64,000 nt of DNA from Rhynchopus euleeides (Eukaryota; Euglenozoa; Diplonemea; Diplonemida; Diplonemidae): the NCBI GenBank assembly GCA_963210315.1, contig OY723260.1, forward strand, positions 992,001-1,056,000, read 5' to 3'. The first letter of the stretch is position 1; every line of letters begins with the position of its first letter. Positions 1 through 9,370 of this stretch are shown here, piece by piece. Under the pieces are notes generated by a model, which saw nothing but the letters and a program-made list of their open reading frames with translations, made no database searches and had not been told where the DNA came from. The translations under genes and the position numbers were made by a program.

Positions 1-174
1 GATGCAGCACGGTGAATAGAACTCTCACAGTACATTTCCCGAGTAACAAATTTTTAAAAACTGTCAAAAATTTGTTGCAATTACTCGCAGAAGAGCTGGG
101 GCGGTCGGGGGAGGGGTGTTGGGAGTGGGGATGAGGAGCCTTCCTTGCGAACTAATTTGCCGATTCACCAATGC

Positions 175-612
175 CTATCCACCCGATGGAGCAGCGATGG
201 AAAGGAAGTGATTCCTTCCCATCGCTGCTCCAAGCCCCGGTGTCGCGGTGAGGGTCTCCCCAGTCTGCCAGTACGCGTGCATGTCGCCCTTCTCGCAGAG
301 GCCCATGCCGAGGAATACGGCAAAGAAGCGCTTCAGGAGCCTGCTGCCCAGCGAGACATCCACCCCCCTTCTTGCGGCGTACTGCTTCGTGTGTCGCACG
401 ATGGCGTTCAGAAGCTCGTCCGTGATGAACTTCTTGAAGACGGCGAGGGGACCCATCTTCTTCGCGCCTGAGAGGGTCGGCCCCGTCTTGCAGCCCTTGA
501 ACCTGATGTTGTCCAGGCTCTCATCGGTCTCTTCCCACTCGGGGTCCGACACCTCAGACTCCGAGTCCGGCTTTCGCGGACAGGTCACAGCAGAGGGCAC
601 TGCCCCCGTCAC
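175..612 (-). pseudogene. piggyBac-like transposase N-terminal fragment
   Basis: The 145-residue reading frame starts at 612 and stops at 175. After an acidic Ser/Glu/Asp-rich leader (about residues 15-35) it matches the order of the N-terminal half of piggyBac (DDE_Tnp_1_7) transposases: F-x2-FITDELLNAIV, then a TKQYA segment (the TNxYA position), then a hydrophobic FFAVFLGMGL stretch, a YW pair, and MGRNHF (the MSRNRF position). The catalytic DDD portion that should follow is absent, because the frame stops seven residues after the RNHF motif. The stop lies beside a near-perfect 38-bp inverted repeat at about 190-228, which may mark a rearrangement. I read it as a truncated or decayed transposase; a domesticated short protein or one exon of a spliced gene cannot be excluded. 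Family assignment is by motif order seen by eye, not by search. Confidence 0.55.
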
Positions 613-950
613 TACTCTGATCTTGCATTGGAATTAGTGTCTCCTGTGTCCATGAATAATACCGGAGTGTGTGCCTGGCAAGCTGACAGAAGAGGGGGGG
701 AGACGTGCCCTACACAGGCTCGTGTCAGGGTAGGGAAGGCCCCTTGAGGACCCCCTGCAAAAAAGTTTGCGAAAAAAGTACTTTTGCCAGTAATGGCAAC
801 CGATCACATCAAATTTAACCAATTTTTTTTGTTTCTCGGGTCAGATCTCGCCGTAGATTCCACGATCACAAGAGTTTTTGCGTTTCGTGATTCGGGACGA
901 AATGAAAAATTTCGAAAGTATATATATATACTTTGGGCTGTAAAGGGTTA

Positions 951-1295
951 CTGGGGGGGGGCAAATACAAGCATACATGCGAATACAAGCATATTATGAA
1001 AATCCGGATTTAAATAAAATTTTCAGGCTAATAGAAGCATATATGCTTCTATTAGCCTGGTAGAAAATATTGGGTATTTTTGGGGTTTTTGGGGGGTTTC
1101 CACCACAAAATATCAATTTTTTCTACCAGGCTAATACAAGCATGTATGCTTGTATTAGCCTGGTCAACAAAAATTGGGTTTTTAGTATGCTTGTATTCGC
1201 AGTATAGCCATTTATAATTTTTCCAGAAAGCCCCGCATTATGCGAGCTGGCACGCTTAATACAAGCATATATGCTTGTATTTGCCCCCCCCCCAG
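951..1295. mobile_element. small palindromic (MITE-like) element flanked by TA
   Basis: The ends are inverted copies of CTGGGGGGGGGCAAATACAA followed by GCATA, bounded on both sides by TA (949-950 and 1296-1297). Inside are further palindromes: an AAGCATATATGCTT unit with the arms CAGGCTAATA and TATTAGCCTG occurs at about 1023-1060 and again at about 1130-1163. There is no coding capacity. The TA flanks suggest a Tc1/mariner-type non-autonomous element; this is inference from end structure only. Confidence 0.6.
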
Positions 1296-1820
1296 TAAAT
1301 GCCTCGAGAAAATTCTATGATTTTTTTTGCCGAAAATGTTGCCAGGCTAGCGAAGATTCCCCTCCACCCCTCCCCTGGTTGGGTCTGATATTTCGAAGAA
1401 TAAGGGAAAGTGGGGTGTGGGTGGGTGGGTGGATGTGCGTGCTGCCAGTGTGCCATTTACACAAAGAGGGCCGGAGAGGGAGGGGGTGGGGGGTGGGGAG
1501 GTGGGGAGTGTTGCGTGCTGTAATACTTTATCCCGGTTCCTCTGATTTTCTCCGTTGCATACCCCCCGAGAAGGATGCCCCCCTCCACCCATGGCTTGGA
1601 GTTGTGCTAACAACGCAGGAAACTTTGCTACGCAGATCATGCAGGACACACCACACCCGCAGCAGGCGTGTGGGGTGTTCTCGCGATCGACGAAGACCCG
1701 CTGGTTCTTCTCTCCCCTTTCTGATTTGCAGACACAAAGTTTCTGACCCTGCCTGTGCATGGGTCCTTGCATTGTTGTGTCGCCACGTTGTGCATCCCAC
1801 CCAGCAGGCAGCGCGGCATC

Positions 1821-4166
1821 ATGCATGGCACGACTGCGCTCAGCCACCTCCTGGCTGTCGCCCTCCCTGTTGTCATCACGGTGAGCTTCAACTCGGGAGC
1901 CCCCCACTACATCGCGTACCACCAAGACGCGGAGCCTGTCGAGATATGCGACTGGCTCTCCAGCTGCGCCTCACCCGCATGGCACGACCCCAACAACACC
2001 CTGCGCTGCACCTGGACGAACGAGACAGAGCTGAACGACGCAGCCACCCTGTCGCCCGGACACAACGGGACTGACGTGCCCCCTGAATGCCCCATGGTGA
2101 ACAACACAGGGGCTGGGCCAGACGCGTTGCGTGTTGTCGGAGGGCTGGTGTACCCTGTGCCCGCTGCAGCCTCTGCGTGCTGTCTGATGATCAGCTGGTT
2201 CAAAGACCCATCCCCCCTTGTCCACAGCATCGGGCTGGCCTCCTCCACCCTCGCTGCCGCATGCTGCCTGCTACTGATGATTTTCTACCTTTATCGCCCG
2301 GTCATCCTGGGGTCAGGCTGGGAGGTGGCCATTCAATCCCCCGGCACGTGGGTCGCTGTACGGACCTCCTTCGCCCTTACCACTATGGCAGGGTCGCGCT
2401 GGGTGTCCCATGTCGACGCTCTTGTCCTGTTCTGGGGCCTTCGGGGGCTTCTCCAGATAATCCTTGCCGTAACCCTGCTGTCCCCACCTGTGGCTGCAGC
2501 ACACCGCATCCGAGCTACAGGGGAGTGGGGCTTTGCCCTCAGCACCGCTGCAGTCTACTGCATCCTGTGGCCAGCAGGGATATATCTTTCCAACAGCCCT
2601 TCCAGGATGACCCAAATGCTGCTCCTGTTGATGCCAGGCACCTTCGCCGTCCTGACCATGGTCTACTTCGGAGCCACCCCCACGCACACCCCGCTCACCT
2701 CCTTCTGGCTTCCCCTCGGCAACCCGGAGATGTTGGGGTTCTGGAGTGTGGTCTCCCCCATGGTTGGGCCATTCACGCTTGGGATGCTAATATCCGAAGA
2801 GGCACGGCGGCCTCAGTGGGCTCAATACACCCCTGGCACTGGAGGGGATAGCACGGACGACTTGGAGATGGAAGCCGCCTCCAGCAGCGGGAGCTGCGGC
2901 AAGGAGAGCGATGATGACGAGTTGGAGGAGGAGTCGGAAGAGGAAGGGGAAGAGGGGGCGGGTGGGTGTGAAGCTGCAGACAGGGATGCGGGTGACGGGA
3001 TGCCGGTGTCGCTGCGCCTCCCCACGGGTGACGTCGCGGTGGTGTGCGTTGCGGAGAGGGCCTCCCTGGGGGATCTGCGGCGGCGGGCCCTGCACGAGGT
3101 GCTGTCTGCAGCATCGGGGGGAGGGGGAAGCAGGGGCGACGGGACGGCGTGGCGCGTGCACCTGTCGTCGGGCGGGGTGCGCCTCCGTGGCCCTGCACAC
3201 ACGCCGCTGCACACCCTCACCCTCGAGAGCGGGTGCGTTGTGGAGGTGTGTGCCGAGGCGCTGCCCCCCCACCCCGCGTCTGCCGCGGATGCGCAGAGGG
3301 ACCTGCTGCAAGCGGTGCGCGAAGGCGATGCGACACGCACGGCACAGCTGATGCGCAGCCAGGGTCGCTACCCCGACATGTTCCACGACTCCACAGGCGC
3401 GTTCGCCAGGGCGTATGTCAGGGTTCTCGACGAAGCCCCCTCCGATGTGCTGTGCACGCTGCTGCGGCAGGCACGCCCCGCCGAGGCCTGCTCCGTGCTG
3501 CTGGAACTCGCGGAGGATAACCAGTTCCCCGCCTTGGCACGGCAGTCCGGTGTGCTGCGTCGGCCCGAAGTGATGGCATGTGTGACAGAGAAGGCACGGC
3601 CCTGGGTGCTGTACCGGCTGCAGCAGTACACGCGGCGCGACCTGCGCTTCGGGGTCAGCCTGGAGGAGGCGGTGGGGGCGGCCACCCAATACTGGGTGCC
3701 ACGTGTCGGCGTGTACAAGGTGTGCAGGATGCTGCAGACCTGGGGCATGGGTGTGCGCAGTGTGCCCCCTGCGGCCAGAAGTGCCCTGTTCGCCGAGGAG
3801 CCCCCCCTGTGGGTGCCGTGCCTGTGCCACTCGTCACATTCCTTCTCTGCAGTGCTGCTGGCGTCGGGTGTGCCGCTCGGTGAGGTGCCCCACGCGGTGA
3901 CGGCGCTGCGTGTGGTGTGTGGGTACAGCGCTGTGTGTGCGGTGTGTGTGGTGGGTGTGGCGTACGCCCATTCCGCCTTTCAGATGGTGGACGACCACAG
4001 CGCGTGGATGACAGTCGTATTCGTCGCCGTGTCGGGGCCTTTCTTCCTCTTCGACCTCCTGCCGGACTGGATGCAGTGCGAGCTGGTCTGCCGTGCACAG
4101 CGCTGGTGGCACCGCCACAGGGCAGGCCCCGCACGCCTCGGCTTCGTGACCTTCGGCACAGATTGA
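1821..4166 (+). CDS. multipass membrane protein with signal peptide and ubiquitin-like region, function unknown
   Basis: The single-exon frame gives 781 residues from the ATG at 1821, chosen because it is followed at once by a signal-peptide-like hydrophobic segment (residues about 5-23); an in-frame ATG at 1755 would bury it. Residues about 25-100 are Cys-containing with several N-glycosylation sequons (NNT, NET, NGT), as expected of a lumenal or extracellular head. About six hydrophobic helices follow between residues 107 and 327, so the first half resembles a 6-7TM receptor. A Ser/Asp/Glu tract (about 345-390) leads into a beta-grasp-looking region (about 393-484: VSLRLPTG, a helix, then WRVHLSSGGVRL and LESGCVVEV) like a ubiquitin-like fold. 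After a helical stretch, two more hydrophobic helices lie at about 691-749 near the C-terminus. I do not recognise the family; the domain reading is inference from sequence texture. Confidence 0.75.
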   Translation: MHGTTALSHLLAVALPVVITVSFNSGAPHYIAYHQDAEPVEICDWLSSCASPAWHDPNNTLRCTWTNETELNDAATLSPGHNGTDVPPECPMVNNTGAGPDALRVVGGLVYPVPAAASACCLMISWFKDPSPLVHSIGLASSTLAAACCLLLMIFYLYRPVILGSGWEVAIQSPGTWVAVRTSFALTTMAGSRWVSHVDALVLFWGLRGLLQIILAVTLLSPPVAAAHRIRATGEWGFALSTAAVYCILWPAGIYLSNSPSRMTQMLLLLMPGTFAVLTMVYFGATPTHTPLTSFWLPLGNPEMLGFWSVVSPMVGPFTLGMLISEEARRPQWAQYTPGTGGDSTDDLEMEAASSSGSCGKESDDDELEEESEEEGEEGAGGCEAADRDAGDGMPVSLRLPTGDVAVVCVAERASLGDLRRRALHEVLSAASGGGGSRGDGTAWRVHLSSGGVRLRGPAHTPLHTLTLESGCVVEVCAEALPPHPASAADAQRDLLQAVREGDATRTAQLMRSQGRYPDMFHDSTGAFARAYVRVLDEAPSDVLCTLLRQARPAEACSVLLELAEDNQFPALARQSGVLRRPEVMACVTEKARPWVLYRLQQYTRRDLRFGVSLEEAVGAATQYWVPRVGVYKVCRMLQTWGMGVRSVPPAARSALFAEEPPLWVPCLCHSSHSFSAVLLASGVPLGEVPHAVTALRVVCGYSAVCAVCVVGVAYAHSAFQMVDDHSAWMTVVFVAVSGPFFLFDLLPDWMQCELVCRAQRWWHRHRAGPARLGFVTFGTD

Positions 4167-4923
4167 TGGAAGTGTGGGCAGACCTGCAGCAGCCTGTTGT
4201 GGCGAGGCGTGTGTGGCATGAACACCCGACCTCCACTGCCAGGTGGAGGTCTGGTCGGCAGTGCTATGAACTGATTCACGTGTCTGTGTGGGTTGGCGTG
4301 TGAGGGTGAGTGCCATCTTGCCCCCCCTTCTCCTCCCCCAACCGGGGGGCAGGCAGTGCACGGAAAGGAAACGCCTGCAGGCAGTGTCTTGGAGCAGGGT
4401 CGGCGACCGTGACCTCTCCTGATTGCCAGCAGTGGTGTCTTGCGTGTCCCAGATGTCGGCGTCTCTGCTGGCAGGGTGTCTAGCCAAACCCCGTCGCAGT
4501 GACGCTGAAAGTATCCAGCTGGGCCTTTTTTTGCCCATTCTGAGGCGTTTGTGGTTCCCAACCTAAAAGTCAGTTTCCCACCGGGTGGGTCACGGCTGAC
4601 TTGGAGACAGCTCGGAACATTCCCAGAAAATCGTTATGGCGTTTAGGGGGGTTGTTTTGTTCGCATTCACCCTCATTATACACTGCCCACCTTCCTCAGT
4701 TCACGTACACACACAGAGTTTTGTTTCCGCTCTGATAACATCTGAACAACACAGCGTGGTGTAACCTGTGCCGCACACTGGCATTTGCTGACCCTGCCAG
4801 GCCCGACGCCCCTGCCTCTGCCCTGCCCCTGCTGCCTGCCAGTCCCTGAGCAGTGCTGCTGTGCCGGGTGTGAGGACAGGTCGGGGGACAGAAGGGGTTG
4901 GTGCCGCAGCCCTAGACGCAGAA

Positions 4924-5953
4924 ATGTCGTCATCGGAGCTCACGCAGGAGACCTTTTCCCTGCGGCCAAACTACAAGAAGAAGTTCCGCGCGAATAACGT
5001 CCGCGATGTGATCCGCAAGGTGCTGGTGGAGAAGCTGGAGGGCGGTGAGTACAACGCCGACAGTGTCAGCAGCCTGACAAAGGAGGTGGCGGACCTGATA
5101 CGAGACAGGCTCAAGCAGCAGGACTACGACCGCTACAAGCTGATTGTCAACGTCTTCATCTGCGAGCAGAAGGGTGATGGCGTGAAGATGGTATGCCTTG
5201 CAAGGTCAGCGTTGCTCGCGCAGGGATGGGGGGCGGGGGAGGAGGGCGCTGCTGCGGAGGGGCAGGCATCACCTGCCCTGGCCCTTTGCATCACACAAGG
5301 GGGGGTGCACTGCTCACGGCATCGAAACGGGCAGAGAGTGTATATAAATGACCCGTTGTAGTCCAGCAGGCAGTGCGGCCCAGTCTAGAATGGGGGGAGT
5401 GGGGTATCATTTGCATCCCCGCATACATGAGATGTGGGGTGCAGGATGCTCTGCATGGTGTTGTCTGTTGAGGTGCTGCCGCTGTGCTGCCACCACTGTG
5501 CCCACTCTGACAGGGATGCCGCTGCTTCTGGGACCAGGACACGGACAGCTACGCGCAGGACATCTACATGAACAAGGTCTGCCTGATGTGCATATGGGGT
5601 TGTGTGATGTGGGGCCTTTCTCGTCGGCATGCATATACCGCCATAGCCACCTCTCAGGGGGGGGGGGTCGCTGGGCAGTTGTGAGGCATGGCCTTTTGCC
5701 CCGTGGGGGTTTTGCCAACGCTTTTGCCAACGTGGTGGTGTTCAACGAAAAAAGACACTTCTTTCCGGAGTTTAGCTAGCACGATTCAGTTGGGCGATTC
5801 ATTTGTCTGGTTTTGAGCCCCTTTCACCATTGTTAAGATCAAAGGTTTAAAAGCTTGCATCCCATACAGCCTGACACATTTCCCCTCACACACACCACCA
5901 CATCACAGGGCCTCTTTGCCATCGCGACTGTCTTCGGCATCTACCACTACTAA
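4924..5953 (+). CDS. Tctex-type dynein light chain (DYNLT2B/TCTEX1D2-like)
   Basis: Three phase-0 exons at 4924-5190, 5514-5576 and 5909-5953 join to a 124-residue protein. Introns begin GTATGC and GTCTGC and end in CAG/ACAG. The body has the Tctex1 layout: an N-terminal helix (VRDVIRKVLVEKLEG), a second helix ending DRLKQQDYDRYKLIV, then the beta-strand block with VFICEQKGDGVKM, the exon-2 block CRCFWDQDTDSYAQ and the C-terminal strand FAIATVFGIYHY. The family's usual length is about 110-145 residues, so the model is complete. Known Tctex light chains sit on the dynein intermediate chain; the DYNLT2B branch belongs to cytoplasmic dynein-2, the retrograde intraflagellar transport motor, and its presence here suggests the organism builds cilia. 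The branch is a best guess from the CFWDxDTDxYAQD block. Confidence 0.92.
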
Positions 5954-6489
5954 GCCCCTTGCACCCACTGTGCAATATTTTTCCAGCCTGGCTGCTTTTG
6001 CCCCCAATCCTAGGCCACACCCCCCTGCTGTGTGTGGCTGCCCCTCGGGCGTGTGGGCACGTCTGCACAACCAACCCCTGCCGCCACCCTCAGCACCGAT
6101 GGCGGGGGTGGCAGCGGCAGCGGCCGTGATGTGCGTGCGTGCGGCATAGGGAGAGGGGGGGGGGGTGTGCAAACTCCCTCCCCTAGCACACAACGCGTGC
6201 TACACTCCCTCCCTTCCCCGGGCCTCCAGCGATATTGCATTCACATCGACTGCACTGCCAAGGTGAAGGTTTCTGAAGCACTTCCTCTCCCCCCCACCCC
6301 CCTACCCTGCCTCTCGGCTTCCTCTGGGGTGGCCTTCACCGCTGCGCTCTGAATGCACTGCACTGTTCTGTTCTGTTCTGTGTGTCAATAGGTGGCCTGA
6401 TGGTGGTCCCGTTTGCCGGCTTGCCGGGGCCTCGGCCCTACGCCACACGTTATTACCTTGTTTGCCTGCGTATGTTTAACAAAACCAGA

Positions 6490-6587
6490 GGGGCTCCCTT
6501 CGCTCTGTGCCAAACTGTGTCAGTTTGCCCACTCTTTTGAGAGGCGACTCACCTTTTCTGCACTGTGCTTCTGAGCGAAGCCACCCA
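6490..6587. repeat. short dispersed hairpin repeat (family 1)
   Basis: The block begins GGGGCTCCCTTCGCTCTGTG and ends CTGAGCGAAGCCACCC, so its ends are inverted copies. Between them is the conserved CCAAACTGTGTCA segment. Related blocks occur at about 8271-8360 (opposite orientation), 24083-24180, 50184-50300, 52707-52816 and 52841-52925. There is no coding potential; it is probably a MITE or a SINE-like repeat. Confidence 0.55.
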
Positions 6588-6731
6588 GGGAGTGTCTTTC
6601 ACCATCTCTCTAAATCATTGCAGTTTGGGTTAACGTGCTGGCATCGCAGAGTGGCCAGCAGACTGTCCACACCGTGAGAAACCGGGCCCGCTATCCTACT
6701 CCTGCTCTATGTGACCCCCCCCCCCCCCCTA

Positions 6732-7878
6732 GGGGGGGTCAAATGGGGGTGACAAACACGATTTTTCAAAAAACCGGCGCAGAGGCCCCAAAGCCCCCGT
6801 AAACCCTCCAAACCCCCCCAGATCGGTCCGGAAACCCATCGAACCCCACTTTTCCACCATTCCGGGCACCTCAGGTGCCCGAATTGGGGTACCTAAATTT
6901 TGTGCCACCGTTTGGTACCGTACAGTGCCACTGTATGGGAGGTTGGAAAAGAAAATGCCCCAACACACCACATCTGAGGGTTGCAATGCATGTTGCTTGC
7001 CAACCACGTCATCCGGTGGGTGTCAGGCGCTATGTAGGTGGCATTAGCCAGGTCTTCGATGTGTTCTGGCTTGTATATATACCTCCCTGCCTGCGGCACA
7101 GGCACTGCCTTTGTCCCCCACACCAGCCACAGAGAGCGTATTGTACTCGGTCCACGGTTGCTGATTCATTGTGATGCGTTGTATCCTCGAGTGAACGTCA
7201 CACACTAGTGGCACCACCACCCGCCATCCGAGAGCTGTATTGACTTTGCGCGCTTCCGTTGTATTCACCTCGCCACGCATATTGCACCGTTCAGTACCAG
7301 TGCTCTTGGGCCAGGCAAAGTAGACCGCAGCAACTACCAATTCTGGCACAATGGGTACCACGACAGCGCACTTCATGTGTTCCCGGAATGTACAGCTCGT
7401 GTTGCAACAGTCGTTGTCAACACATCCCGGTTGTGGAGCACTGCTGCACAGGAATCACACGACCATCTGGACTGTTCCGTACCTACAGGCAGCCTCCCGG
7501 TGCATGGTGGCAGGGAGGTATATATACAAGCCAGAACACATCGAAGACCTGGCTAATGCCACCTACATAGCGCCTGACACCCACCGGATGACGTGGTTGG
7601 CAAGCAACATGCATTGCAACCCTCAGATGTGGTGTGTTGGGGCATTTTCTTTTCCAACCTCCCACACAGTGGCACTGTACGGTACCAAACGGTGGCACAA
7701 AATTTAGGTACCCCAATTCGGGCACCTGAGGTGCCCGGAATGGTGGAAAAGTGGGGTTCGATGGGTTTCCGGACCGATCTGGGGGGGTTTGGAGGGTTTA
7801 CGGGGGCTTTGGGGCCTCTGCGCCGGTTTTTTGAAAAATCGTGTTTGTCCACGTAAAAGGGTGGCATTTGACCCCCCC
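6732..7878. mobile_element. 1.15-kb foldback element, copy 1, TA-flanked
   Basis: The terminal inverted repeats are about 360-370 bp (left 6732-7091, right 7509-7878). They start GGGGGGGTCAAATG and end CATTTGACCCCCCC, with TA immediately outside on both sides. The right arm carries about ten extra bases near its tip (around 7850-7862) missing from the left. The roughly 417-bp centre is unique and its frames look non-coding. A near-identical copy lies at 34445-35592. Both copies sit against poly-C tracts. With no transposase inside, it is non-autonomous. Confidence 0.85.
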
Positions 7879-7880
7879 TA

Positions 7881-9370
7881 CCCCCCCCCCCCCCTATCTC
7901 TCTCACTCACTCGCCTACCTTCTCCAGAAGCTTATCAACTCCCAACACAAACTCTAATAATCCACCCTGGAGTGGCAATGGAGGCGAAAGGAACCCCCTC
8001 CAGGTCTTCACCTCCGGGTCTTCCCCATCCTCGGTGCCCCGCCATCCCGCCAGCCCCTTCAGCAGTGTAAAGACAAAAGGGAGGAGCTGTCTGTGCCCTG
8101 TGCCAAACTTGTGTCAGCAGTGGAGAAACGCCGTTCGGGAGAACTCATTCTTCATTGGGAACGGGTGGGGGGGGGGGGGGGAGTGGGTGTGGGGGGTGAA
8201 CGTGGTGGCACTCCACCCATACCCCAAAAAGTCAAACAAAACCCCTGTGGGAGGCATTTATACAACCTATGGGGGCCTTTGCTCTAAGGTGCAGAATAGG
8301 GAGCTGCCGAACAGTATAGGTTGCAACCTGACACACTTTGACATAGATTGAAGGCACCCCTATGCCAGTTTTTTTGAGTTGTGTGTGTGTGTGTGTGTGT
8401 CTCACATCGCAGGAAGCAGTGAAGATCACATCAAGAGCAAGTGCTCGGTGTGTGTCTACACTAATATGAAAATATTCACGTGTGGGTGTGTCTCACTGTG
8501 CCAGTGAAAAAAAATACACTTTGCAGATCACCACCACTGCAAGCAATGCGCTTAGGGGATATCTGTGTGAGGACAGTGGGGTTCACATCAAGAGCAAGTT
8601 GCTCTGAATGATCTACACCCCTCCAAAGAAAGTAATCACACGTGTGTGTGTGTGTCTCCCCGCGTGTCTGACGAGCATCTCCTGTCCTGCAGCCCTTCCC
8701 CTTCCTTCAGGTCGGGGCCCCACAGAGCTTGCCTCTGCCGAAATTTTCTCAAGTGTTCGGAAGGCAACGAGGGTGAGGGCACCAGAAGGCGAGAAGAGCA
8801 TTCGCAGGAGACGCGACGGTCAGGGCATGGGAGTGGGTGGGGGGGAGGGGTGTGCCAATCTACACAGTGGAATGGTGGGATGCGGTTTTCAAGATGTGCT
8901 GCCTCTGCACTGCACGGCATGCGTGGCATGTCGACGGAGCCCGTCTCCATCGCGCCCTCCTCCCCTCGAAGTTGCTCGTGAGTGGAGCGGAGTGGTGGAG
9001 GAGGGTGGGGGGGGGGGGTTATGCCCATTTCCAACCAGAGAAACGGCAGATCCGCCGCCCCACCGCCCCAACACACCCACCCCACCCCCTACCAACCAGC
9101 TTTGCAGCCAGTCTTTTGTTGTGTGGTGCATACACACACAGCTTCCCTCTTCTCACCATTCCCCTTGCCAAAACTTGTCGGTGGGTAGTGCGCAGTGTCG
9201 GGAAAACGCTTCACACAACATCCACACGCCTCCTAAGACATGATATATCCGCACCAGCAAGAACACACCTCACCGACCCCACCACCACCACCATGCAGGT
9301 GCGCGGAGGCGGGGGTAGGCTTTTTTGCGCCCCCCCCCCCCTCCTCCCCCCCACCACCACCACCACCACC
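7881..9370. other. intergenic; microsatellite and dispersed repeat, no gene seen
   Basis: This stretch holds poly-C after the foldback element, a poly-G run at about 8165-8185, a (TG)n tract at about 8379-8401, a family-1 hairpin repeat, and two short repeated phrases containing CATCAAGAGCAAG at about 8429 and 8587. The frame of the downstream giant gene stays open back to 8837, but that extension is low in complexity and unlikely to be translated. Confidence 0.5.
8271..8360 (-). repeat. short dispersed hairpin repeat (family 1)
   Basis: Read on the minus strand the block runs GGGGTGCCTTCAATC ... GCAAAGGCCCCC, matching the 6490 and 52841 copies through GTGTCAGGTTGCAACC and GGCAGCTCCCTATTCTGCAC. 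It is flanked by TAT on both sides, which fits a TA-type target. Confidence 0.55.

Noticed and set aside
7351..7707. Open frames of 100-118 residues inside the foldback element
   Set aside because: The same words appear inverted on the other arm and other strand; composition and the mirror symmetry point to palindrome by-products, not genes.
8837..9370. N-terminal extension of the giant IQ protein to a 3,084-residue product
   Set aside because: The extension lies in G-run and AC-rich DNA with low-complexity translation, and the frame entry has no ATG context better than 9371.
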